From JAUYQR01 sp043727195 (GTDB taxonomy: Bacteria > Pseudomonadota > Alphaproteobacteria > Rhodobacterales > Rhodobacteraceae), in contig JAYSYZ010000136.1 of assembly GCA_043727195.1 (NCBI GenBank), forward strand, positions 25,885 through 89,884: 64,000 bases of DNA. Reading direction: 5' to 3'. The notes under the pieces are model-generated. The model was not told the origin of the DNA. It searched no databases and saw only the letters and a program-made list of their open reading frames with translations. Position numbers and translations under genes: made by a program. Position 1 is the first letter of the stretch. Each line of letters opens with the position of its first letter. Below are positions 7,959-15,020 of this stretch, in pieces.

Positions 7959-9181
7959 GGATGCTCCATCAACGTGTCAAGCTCGGCATAGTCGGGCAGG
8001 GTGCGGTCGATCACTTCTCCGTTGCGGATCACGATGCGGTCAGATTGCGGCCGCGACAGCAATTCGTTCCAGTTACGGGCGTGGAATATGATGCAGTTTT
8101 GCTCATCAAATGCAGTTGTTGTGCCGATGGCGGTGGCAGGGTTGGTGGTGAACGCTTTTACCCAGTCGGTCCCTGTGTGGTCGAGATGGCCGATCCGGGT
8201 GGCCTCCCGCATCACTTCCAGCATGTCGAGGTCGCCATAGGCATAGAACGGATCGCGGGTGTTGTCGGAGGCGAAACTGAGATTGATCCCGCGCGCCTTC
8301 ATTTCATGGACAAGGGTGATGCCGCGCATCCGAGGGGTGCGATGCGGCTGGCGGTCTTGCAGATACAGGTTGCACATCGGCAGGCTGACGACATGGAGGC
8401 GGGCTTTGGCAACGAGGTCGAGGGTGCGGAACGCCTCCCCCTCCGCCATCGCGGAGACGGAGCAGCAGTGGCCGACGATAACCGGGGCATTGAAGCCGGT
8501 TTGCAGAACCGCTTCGGCAATCTGGCGCAGGGTGTTGGCGGCAGGGTCAAGCGTTTCATCGACGTGGAAATCGGCGGAAAGGCCGCGCTCGGTGGCCATC
8601 ATCAGAAAATCGCGGATACGGTGGGCGATGTCGGGCAGGGGATAAGTGACCATGCCGAGGATGCCGCCGTGCGCGGCGACGATGTCGGCAGTGTTGCGGA
8701 ACGCACCGTCGGTGGAAAAGTCTTCCGCACCGATCAGGCAGGCGGCCTGCAAGGTGATCCGCCCCGCCCATTCCGCCCGCTTTTCCGCAAAGACCGGAAA
8801 ACTGATCGCATCTTGCGGCGCGAGGGCGTCAAGGTGAGTGCGGATTGCAGCAGTGCCGTGGGCATATGCACAGCGAAGCGAGAATTCCATGCGCGCCGCC
8901 ACATCCCCGGCGGTCCAGCGGGCGGTGCGGTCCGCGCCCACGGTTTTCAGCGCGCCATCGAAGCTGCCGTCAGGATTGGCGCTGCGCGGCCAGATGTGCC
9001 CCTTGTCGAGATGGGTGTGCATGTCGGTAAAACAGGGCAGGACCATCGCGCCTTTCAGGTCGATGGGTTGGCCATTGCCCAAGCTGGTGCGGATCAGATC
9101 GCCGGGTTGGCCCGTGAGGCAAGCAGGCATTGTCACATTCTCCAGCCGCAGGGGGCCGGGAGGCAGGGTCATGAAATCCAT
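7955..9181 (-). CDS. Cytosine-deaminase-like amidohydrolase
   Basis: 408 aa, amidohydrolase superfamily, CodA-type. Metal-binding HxH appears in FTDMHTHLDKGHIW (~residues 58-71), with DFHVDET, VIVGHCC and the characteristic SDNTRDPFYAYGDLDM further on. These match cytosine/isoguanine deaminase-type enzymes acting on N-heterocycles. The start at 9181 shares one base with the permease stop (TGATG); the in-frame start at 9214 would overlap the permease by 34 bases. Its position in a transport operon suggests that the imported solute is deaminated or hydrolysed. Creatinine, hydantoin or pyrimidine-like substrates are all possible. Confidence 0.85.
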   Translation of the reverse strand: MDFMTLPPGPLRLENVTMPACLTGQPGDLIRTSLGNGQPIDLKGAMVLPCFTDMHTHLDKGHIWPRSANPDGSFDGALKTVGADRTARWTAGDVAARMEFSLRCAYAHGTAAIRTHLDALAPQDAISFPVFAEKRAEWAGRITLQAACLIGAEDFSTDGAFRNTADIVAAHGGILGMVTYPLPDIAHRIRDFLMMATERGLSADFHVDETLDPAANTLRQIAEAVLQTGFNAPVIVGHCCSVSAMAEGEAFRTLDLVAKARLHVVSLPMCNLYLQDRQPHRTPRMRGITLVHEMKARGINLSFASDNTRDPFYAYGDLDMLEVMREATRIGHLDHTGTDWVKAFTTNPATAIGTTTAFDEQNCIIFHARNWNELLSRPQSDRIVIRNGEVIDRTLPDYAELDTLMEHP

Positions 9182-10044
9182 CAGGTTTCCCGCTTTATCG
9201 CACTTTCGTGCCATTTGCGCAGCAGCATGTGGGACAGGAACGACAGACCTGCAAAGATCACCACGCCGGAGGCCGCGATAAGCAGGAGGGCCGCAAACAT
9301 GCGGGGAATGTTCAGGCGATACCCAGCCTCAAGGATGCGGAAGGCGAGGCCGGAGCCGATGCCGCCGGTGCCCGCGACGTATTCGGCAACGATTGCCCCG
9401 ATCAGCGAAAGGCCACCGGCGATGCGCAATCCGCCGAGGAAATAGGGCAGCGCCGAGGGGAGTTGCAGGAACCGCAGTCGCTGCCAGCGGGTGGCGCCGT
9501 AGATGCGGAACAGGTCGCGCAGGTTGTGGTCGGTGGAGTTTAGGCCAAGCGTGGTGTTGGCGAGGATCGGGAAGAACGCCACGATCCAGGCGCAGAGCAG
9601 CAAGCCCACGGTGCGATTGTCAACATAGATGAAGATCAGGGGGGCGATCGAGACGACCGGCGTCACCTGCAGGATCACCGCGTAGGGGTAGAACGACATC
9701 TCGGCAAAGCGGCTCTGGTTGAACAGGATGGCAAGGCCGACACCGCCGATCACCGCGACGGCCAGCGCCATCAGCGTGATCTGCAGGGTTACCAATAGCG
9801 CGTCGAACAGGATCGCCCAGTCCTTGACCAGCGTTTCAAGCACCAGACCGGGGCCGGGCAGGATGTAATGCGGGATTTCGTTCCAGATGACGACGCGGTC
9901 CCAAGCCACGACCATGATCACGAAGACCAGCGCGGGAAGCACCCATTTCGCAACGCTTTCAGTGCGGGCGGCGCGGGCACGGCGGGCCTCTTCGGCGTCG
10001 ACTTGCGCCTCGGCGCGGGTCAAGGGGGTGTCGGCGAGGGTCAT
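9181..10044 (-). CDS. ABC transporter permease (SsuC/TauC/ThiX type)
   Basis: 287 aa with about six predicted membrane segments and the BPD_transp_1 EAA-like loop (ATRWQRLRFLQLPSALPYFL, residues ~184-203). It is the membrane subunit of a nitrate/sulfonate/taurine/pyrimidine-type importer together with the ATPase at 11468-12265 and the binding protein at 12320-13330. The IS110 element now separates it from its ATPase. The native ribosome-binding site would have been inside the ATPase gene end (GGGAGAGG). At present AGGGG within the element's left end lies ~10 bases upstream of the ATG. Confidence 0.9.
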   Translation of the reverse strand: MTLADTPLTRAEAQVDAEEARRARAARTESVAKWVLPALVFVIMVVAWDRVVIWNEIPHYILPGPGLVLETLVKDWAILFDALLVTLQITLMALAVAVIGGVGLAILFNQSRFAEMSFYPYAVILQVTPVVSIAPLIFIYVDNRTVGLLLCAWIVAFFPILANTTLGLNSTDHNLRDLFRIYGATRWQRLRFLQLPSALPYFLGGLRIAGGLSLIGAIVAEYVAGTGGIGSGLAFRILEAGYRLNIPRMFAALLLIAASGVVIFAGLSFLSHMLLRKWHESAIKRET

Positions 10045-10268
10045 GCCGTCTTACCCCTTTTCATCGTGTCTCTTGTGGTGAGAAGCTGCAGGGGCGCAGG
10101 CGATGCGGGTATGGTTGTCGATCTGGCTGCCGTTAATGGCTTGGGTGGCTGAGCCGCCCGTGTCGCCGCCCTTGTTCGACCGCTGATTACGCGATGCCCA
10201 TGATGGCTTTGTAAGGCGATGCCTGCGAGACGGGGCATGCAGGTCCGGGGCAAGGGGAGGGAAGCGCC
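10045..10268 (+). ncRNA. Left non-coding end of the IS110 element; candidate bridge-RNA locus
   Basis: 224 bases without a convincing coding frame between the inferred left end and the transposase start. It contains several short hairpins: GGGTGGC/GCCGCCC with a 3-base loop (10143-10159) and ATGCC/GGCAT (10219-10238). IS110 recombinases such as IS621 use a structured bridge RNA encoded in this position. TGCCGT at 10128-10133 and CTTGG at 10140-10144 match the bases just inside the left (GCCGT after CAT) and right (CTTGG before CCAT) ends, which could be donor guides. Such short matches are weak. Confidence 0.35.
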
Positions 10269-11459
10269 ATGCCGATTTCCGTCGGGATGGATGTCGCCAG
10301 GGTTCTGCAGTGGGCCAGTGCCATGGATGAGGCGGGCCGGACATGCCTCGACCGGGTGGTCGAGAATACGCCGGAGGGGATCGCCTCCTTCATGGCCGAC
10401 CTGCGCGCGCTCGCGACCGAACGCGGCGGCGAGCCGGTGATCGGGCTCGATGTCGTGGGGTCGTTCGCGCATTTCGTCGAGGCGTCCTTGCTGGCCAAAG
10501 GCTTCCGGCTCGTCGATGCGCCGGGAATCGCCGTGAACCGTGCGGGCCAGGGCTTTGCCGGGGGCGAGCGCAAGTCCGACCCCCGTGATGCCCGCACCAT
10601 CGCCGATCTGCTGCGCACCCGTGATCTGCGCAGGGTCCCGCCCGACGCCGGGACGGTGGTGGCACTCAGGCTCAAAATCGGTCGCCGCCGCGATCTGACC
10701 GAGGAGCAGACACGCCGCCTCAACCGCCTGTGGGGGTTTCTGGGCGGTCTGCATCCGGGCCTGGAACGCGATCTGGACGTCACCTGCAAGGGGCCGCGCG
10801 CCCTCTTGACCCGTTATTTCACCCCGGTCGAAATCCGCCGGGCGGGCAAGCGGCGGATCATGGCGCATCTGGCCAATACCCCGCATCTGCATGGCCCCGA
10901 GGCGCTGGCCGAACGCGCCATTGCCGCCGACCGCGCCCAGACGCTGGCCGTTCCCGGCGAGGCGGCCATGGCCGAACTGGTCCGCGAGGTTGCCGCCGAG
11001 GCGCCGGACACCAGAACGAAGATCGCCCGCCTCGACCGCGACCTTGCCGCCCTTCTTGCCCTGCACCCTGACGGCGCCCTCATCCGTTCGCGGCCGGGTA
11101 TCGGGGCGGTGCGCGCGGCAGAGTTCATCGCCTGCGTCAGTGACATCCGCCGGGTTCCCTCGGCCGATGCCCTTGCCTCGGCCGCAGGCCTTGCCCCCGT
11201 CATCCGCCAGTCGGGAAAACAGACAGGCTGGCGGCGGACCTTCGGCAGCGACAAGGCTCTCAAGCGCGTCTTCCATCAGGGCGCCTGCTGCGCCGTCTGC
11301 ACCAGGGGTCAGCTCTCCAACGCCTTCTACGACCGCAAGCGCCGCGGTGGAAAACACCATACCGAGGCACTGATCGCCCTCGCGCGCCGCCGGGTCACCG
11401 TGCTCTGGACAATGCTGCAACACCGCGAAACCTTCGATCCCTTCAGAAAAGCCGCTTGA
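10269..11459 (+). CDS. IS110-family transposase/recombinase
   Basis: 396 aa, full length for the family. The N-terminal RuvC-like DEDD domain shows SVGMDVARV, VIGLDVVGSF and KSDPRDARTIADLLR. The C-terminal Transposase_20/IS116 domain shows SRPGIGAVRAAEFIA, ASAAGLAPVIRQSGKQTG (with the catalytic-type Ser in RQSG) and a final ALIALARRRVTVLW. The ATG at 10269 has AGGGGAGGGAAG upstream. The gene looks intact, with no frameshift or stop. The second GxE-type motif reads GLDVVG, i.e. Asp instead of the more common Glu. A long antisense frame over the gene is a shadow. Confidence 0.93.
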   Translation: MPISVGMDVARVLQWASAMDEAGRTCLDRVVENTPEGIASFMADLRALATERGGEPVIGLDVVGSFAHFVEASLLAKGFRLVDAPGIAVNRAGQGFAGGERKSDPRDARTIADLLRTRDLRRVPPDAGTVVALRLKIGRRRDLTEEQTRRLNRLWGFLGGLHPGLERDLDVTCKGPRALLTRYFTPVEIRRAGKRRIMAHLANTPHLHGPEALAERAIAADRAQTLAVPGEAAMAELVREVAAEAPDTRTKIARLDRDLAALLALHPDGALIRSRPGIGAVRAAEFIACVSDIRRVPSADALASAAGLAPVIRQSGKQTGWRRTFGSDKALKRVFHQGACCAVCTRGQLSNAFYDRKRRGGKHHTEALIALARRRVTVLWTMLQHRETFDPFRKAA

Positions 11460-11467
11460 CTTGGCCA

Positions 11468-12265
11468 TTACACCGCCTCTCCCATTGCGGCATGCAGAGC
11501 GCGCGAGGCGACCTGGCAGTGGGCGGCGTAGTCGGCTGAGGTGCGAAACGCCTCATCGCGGGGATAGGGGGCGGTGACGAGCAATTCCTCGATCACCCGG
11601 CCCGGTCGGGCTGCCATGACGACGATGCGGTCGGAGAGGAAGACGGATTCGAACACGGAATGGGTGACGAAGATCACCGTGCAGCCGATGTTCGCCTTTA
11701 GCGCCAGAAGATCAGTGTTCAATTTGTGGCGGGTGATCTCGTCCAGTGCGGCGAAGGGTTCGTCCATCAGGATGAGACGGGGGTTGGTCACGAGCGCCCG
11801 GGCGATGGAGACGCGCATCTTCATGCCGCCGGATAGTTCACGGGGATAGGCGTCGAGGAATGGCGACAGACCGACCAGCGACAAGGCTTCTTCGACCTCG
11901 CTGCGGACCTCCGGGTAGGATTTCCCGCGTAGCCGGAACGGCAGGAACACGTTCTGTGCGACCGTCGCCCACGGCATCAGGGTAGGTTCCTGAAACACCA
12001 CGCCCAGATCATCGCGGCTCTGCCCGCCTTCCCACAAGATCCGGCCAGAGGTGGGGTTCGACAGCCCGGCAATCAGGCGGAGTGCTGTGGACTTGCCACA
12101 GCCGGAAGGGCCCAGCAGCGAGATGAAATCGCCCTCGTTCACGGTCAGCGACATGTCGCGCAGCGCCGTCACATTGCCGTTGAAGACTTTGGCAACGCGC
12201 GACACCTCCAGCACTTTCGGGCGCTGGCCAAGCGGCAGGGTGGGTCGATGGAGCAGGTCTGACAT
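11468..12265 (-). CDS. ABC transporter ATP-binding protein (SsuB/TauB/ThiZ type)
   Basis: 265 aa. Walker A GPSGCGKST (~residue 54), Q-loop VVFQEPTLMPW, signature LSGGMKMRVSIARAL, Walker B LILMDEPFAALDE and H-loop FVTHSVFES are all intact. This energises uptake with the neighbouring permease and binding protein. The IS110 insertion leaves its TAA stop untouched. GGAAG lies ~5 bases before the ATG. Confidence 0.93.
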   Translation of the reverse strand: MSDLLHRPTLPLGQRPKVLEVSRVAKVFNGNVTALRDMSLTVNEGDFISLLGPSGCGKSTALRLIAGLSNPTSGRILWEGGQSRDDLGVVFQEPTLMPWATVAQNVFLPFRLRGKSYPEVRSEVEEALSLVGLSPFLDAYPRELSGGMKMRVSIARALVTNPRLILMDEPFAALDEITRHKLNTDLLALKANIGCTVIFVTHSVFESVFLSDRIVVMAARPGRVIEELLVTAPYPRDEAFRTSADYAAHCQVASRALHAAMGEAV

Positions 12266-12282
12266 GGATCTTCCACGGATGA

Positions 12283-12302
12283 GGAGGGCCCTGCAGCCCT
12301 CC
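12283..12302. other. Intercistronic hairpin between binding-protein and ATPase genes
   Basis: GGAGGGC (12283-12289) and GCCCTCC (12296-12302) form a perfect 7-bp stem with a 6-base loop in the 54-bp gap. No U-tract follows. Such stems after binding-protein genes often stabilise the upstream message or attenuate read-through. That role is inferred. Confidence 0.5.
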
Positions 12303-12319
12303 CGTTGGTGTAGGTTGGG

Positions 12320-13330
12320 TTACATCTTCGGCTTCAGATCCATCCCGACACCCTTGTTGACGAAGGATGTGTTGATCGTCGATGCCCAATCGATGTCGGC
12401 GGCAACCACCCCGGCGGTGACCATCTTGTCGAAGAAATCCTTCACCTTGGTTTCGGTCATCGCGCCAATCCCCATTGTTTCTGTGTCACCCGAATCCACG
12501 ATTCCCGCCGATTTCATCTTTTCGATGGCATAGGCGATGGCCTCATCCGTGATGTCGGGATTGTCGGTCTTGATCATCGTATTGGCGGCGGCATTGTCGT
12601 TGTAGAGATAGTTGTACCAGCCCTTGATCGACCCTTCGACAAAGCAGGTTACCTGCTCGGGCTTGGTGGCCACCGTGTCGGCCATCGTCTCGATCAGGGT
12701 GGAATAGGTGGAATATCCCGCATCGGCAATCAGGAAGACGTCGGGTTCAAACCCCGCTTCCTTGGCCACCATATAGGGTTCGGACGACAGATAGCCCTGC
12801 ATTCCCCAGTTTTCGTTGGCGATGAACGGGGCGGGGTTGAAGGTGTAGACTTCGCGCTGTTCGTCGGTAAAACCGTAAGCGGCCTTCATCCACTGGTAAA
12901 AGCTGGCATAGCCCTGATCGCCGATCAGGATCTTGTCGAGTTTTTTCAGATCCTCGAACGTCGCGGCCTTGCCGGGATGGGCAAGAATGACCTGCGGTTC
13001 TTTCTGGAACGCGGCGGCCACGGCAACAATCGGCACACCTTCGGCAGCGGCAGAGAATGCCTCAAGCAGATTGCCACCCATGTGGTAGTCCACCTTCCCG
13101 GCAATCATCAGGGCGCGGTTGTTCACCTGCGGGCCGCCCGGCTGGATCGTCACGTCCAGCCCACAGGCGGCATATGTGCCGTCGGCAACCGACTGGTAAA
13201 AGCCACCGTGTTCCGCCTGAGCCAGCCAGTTCGTGCCGAATACGACGGCGACGTTTTGAGCCATGGCGGGGGCAGCGCCAAGGGCAGCAGTCAAAGCAGT
13301 GGCGCCAAGGGCGCGGGCGGTGATGGACAT
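12320..13330 (-). CDS. ABC transporter substrate-binding protein (NMT1/THI5-like, SsuA/ThiY type)
   Basis: 336 aa periplasmic binding protein. A signal peptide (~residues 1-24, ending AAPAMAQ) is followed by the NMT1/THI5 fold (VVFGTNWLAQAEHGGFYQSV, later NRALMIAGKVDYHMGG). The ATG at 13330 is chosen because AGGAGG lies 7 bases upstream; the ATG two codons earlier has a 1-base spacing and the distal start at 13525 has no signal-peptide logic. The fold binds pyrimidine precursors, sulfonates or similar small solutes. It is the first gene of the operon and is divergent from the RidA-like gene. Confidence 0.88.
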   Translation of the reverse strand: MSITARALGATALTAALGAAPAMAQNVAVVFGTNWLAQAEHGGFYQSVADGTYAACGLDVTIQPGGPQVNNRALMIAGKVDYHMGGNLLEAFSAAAEGVPIVAVAAAFQKEPQVILAHPGKAATFEDLKKLDKILIGDQGYASFYQWMKAAYGFTDEQREVYTFNPAPFIANENWGMQGYLSSEPYMVAKEAGFEPDVFLIADAGYSTYSTLIETMADTVATKPEQVTCFVEGSIKGWYNYLYNDNAAANTMIKTDNPDITDEAIAYAIEKMKSAGIVDSGDTETMGIGAMTETKVKDFFDKMVTAGVVAADIDWASTINTSFVNKGVGMDLKPKM

Positions 13331-13562
13331 GGGCATTCCTCCTGAAGAACCTGATTGTGTGGGCAGCCTAGTCGGAGCGTGCGGAGAGGCGAGGGGCATC
13401 TCGGCCAGTGAGGGGAATTTGCGGTGGAAAAGCTTTTCCTTGGTGCATGTCCGGGATAATCCTGCCCAAAACTTACGCAGATACGGCAGCAAGGCAAGAT
13501 CAACGTGTGCAACGCTGGATTGCATCGCCCGGATGCTGACTGCTCGCCACAGGAGACTGACG

Positions 13563-13952
13563 ATGAAAATGCTTAGCCCGATCGAGATTGCGCCACCTTT
13601 CGCATCCTATGCGCATGGGGTGGAGGTGCCTGCGGGCTGTCGTCTTGTGGTCACCTCGGGCCAACTGGCGTTGACAGGTGATGGCACGGTGCCGGATGGG
13701 GCTGAGGCGCAGGCGCGGCTTTGTCTGGCCAATTGCACCGCGATCCTGCGTGAGGCGGGGATGGGGCCTGCCGATGTGATCCGGATCAACGCCTATGTCA
13801 CGGCGCGCGCGCACATGGCAGGCTACATGGCGGCACGGGATGCCTGGCTGGCGGGGATCACCCGGCTTCCGGCCTCGACGCTGGTGATCGTCTCGGGGTT
13901 CACCCGTGCGGAATTTCTGGTGGAGGTGGAAGTGACCGCTGCGAAAGTCTGA
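13563..13952 (+). CDS. RidA/YjgF-family protein lacking the usual substrate-binding arginine
   Basis: 129 aa, YjgF/RidA chorismate-mutase-like fold (VVTSGQLAL, AILREAGMGPADVIRINAYV, ending LVEVEVTA). Canonical RidA enamine/imine deaminases have Arg (Arg105 of E. coli) in a PARS-type motif; here the aligned segment reads PASTLVIV, so the Arg is absent. That places it in another Rid subgroup and makes imine deaminase activity doubtful. AGGAG lies 8 bases before the ATG. It is divergent from the binding-protein gene, so it probably belongs to the same catabolic locus. Confidence 0.85.
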   Translation: MKMLSPIEIAPPFASYAHGVEVPAGCRLVVTSGQLALTGDGTVPDGAEAQARLCLANCTAILREAGMGPADVIRINAYVTARAHMAGYMAARDAWLAGITRLPASTLVIVSGFTRAEFLVEVEVTAAKV

Positions 13953-13955
13953 TGG

Positions 13956-15020
13956 TCAGTAGCCGGTCATTTCCAGATAGCCACGCCCGGTGTGGCTGCC
14001 GGAAATGGCAATCGGACCTTCCCAATAGGGCACCTTGGTATCCATCCATGCCTGCGGGTTCAACGCCGACAAAGTGACATCAAGACCGCGTTCAGGAAGG
14101 GTCAGCCGCCATTCCACCGGCAGATCGCGCCCGGCGACTGTTGCTGTGGACAAAGGTTCCGCCTGCAGCGCACCCGGGGCTAGCGGTGTCGGGATGCCGT
14201 CTGCAGCGATCCAGGTGCCAGAGGTGAAGCCCGACCCGCCATCGCGCAGCACAAAGCCCATCAGCCGGGATCCATCGTCAAACATCAGCGAAAACCAGTC
14301 CCAGCCGGTCTGGTCAGCGGCAAGGGGCTGGGACGACCATTCCCGGTCAAGCCAGGCCTGCCCGATGACGGCAACCGGCCCTGTCGGCAGGTTCAGCCGA
14401 CCGGTAACGGTATAGAACGGCTGCGAGTAATAGTGGCTGGCCTGACCTTCGGCCGATTTCACCGAATAGCCCTGTTCGCCTTGTGCAACGAGCGGCCCTT
14501 TTGCAGAGAGATCAAGGGTGTAGGAAAACACCTCGCCACGCGCCGATAAGGTCAGTGCTGACAATGGGTCACTGTCTTTCACCGCGCGGCTGACCATCTG
14601 CCAGTTGTCGATCCAGGCGGTAAACGGTGCGTCCAGCGACACGCCTGCCTGCCCGACGCCGCCGCGCGCCAGCCGTTCAGCGACATGATGGGCGTCTGGC
14701 GTGGTGACGGCTGCATGACCCATCCAAAGCTGCGGGCTTTGCCAACCCGGTACCTCGCGCAACGGTTCATCGGGGGCGGTTGCGGTGCGGAACAGGGTCC
14801 ACTGCGCGCCGTAATCCTTTCCGTCTGCGCCGGTAAGAGTGGCCGTCACATACCACCATTCGATGCGGAAATCGGGGTGGGCACCGTGATCGGCGGGAAA
14901 TTCCAGCCTGTAGTCTGGATCGGGCAGGGCGAAGCCTGTCGCCGGGGCGCCCATGTCGGCAAAGCCTTGCGCCAGTGCTGGCGACGTCAACCACGTGAAG
15001 ATCAGCGCTTTAACGTTCAT
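13956..15020 (-). CDS. Lipocalin-like/AttH-type secreted protein (CrtC-like fold)
   Basis: 354 aa. A short signal peptide (residues ~1-18, ending SPALAQ) precedes an AttH/CrtC-like double-lipocalin region with the family hallmark FRIEWWYVTATL and AQWTLFR (~residues 51-80) and later WLDREWSSQPL and GWDWFSLMFDDG. AttH proteins accompany FtsX-type exporters, and the carotenoid hydratase CrtC shares the fold. The start at 15020 overlaps the permease stop by 11 bases; an in-frame start at 15053 lacks a signal sequence. It is the last gene of a three-gene att-like operon. Its role is probably at the outer envelope; the ligand is unknown. Confidence 0.8.
   Translation of the reverse strand: MNVKALIFTWLTSPALAQGFADMGAPATGFALPDPDYRLEFPADHGAHPDFRIEWWYVTATLTGADGKDYGAQWTLFRTATAPDEPLREVPGWQSPQLWMGHAAVTTPDAHHVAERLARGGVGQAGVSLDAPFTAWIDNWQMVSRAVKDSDPLSALTLSARGEVFSYTLDLSAKGPLVAQGEQGYSVKSAEGQASHYYSQPFYTVTGRLNLPTGPVAVIGQAWLDREWSSQPLAADQTGWDWFSLMFDDGSRLMGFVLRDGGSGFTSGTWIAADGIPTPLAPGALQAEPLSTATVAGRDLPVEWRLTLPERGLDVTLSALNPQAWMDTKVPYWEGPIAISGSHTGRGYLEMTGY

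Larger units (their letters stand above)
10045..11465 (+). mobile_element. IS110-family insertion sequence, boundaries inferred
   Basis: The element carries one transposase and lies between an ABC permease start and its ATPase stop. Both flanks show CAT (10042-10044 and 11466-11468). Removing 10045-11468 rebuilds GGGTCATTACACC, which on the minus strand is TAATG, a stop-start overlap of ATPase and permease, preceded by GGGAGAGG as ribosome-binding site. This gives an element of about 1.42 kb with a ~224-bp left non-coding end and only ~6 bases after the transposase stop, as in the IS110 subgroup. No terminal inverted repeats are seen, as expected for the family. Confidence 0.75.

Noticed and set aside
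7961..9445. 494-codon plus-strand frame opposite the deaminase gene
   Set aside because: Shadow of the amidohydrolase and permease genes; no recognisable domain and no start signal.
10041..11468. 475-codon open frame antisense to the IS110 transposase
   Set aside because: It mirrors the transposase gene in a GC-rich genome; the plus-strand product has clear IS110 motifs and the antisense frame has none.
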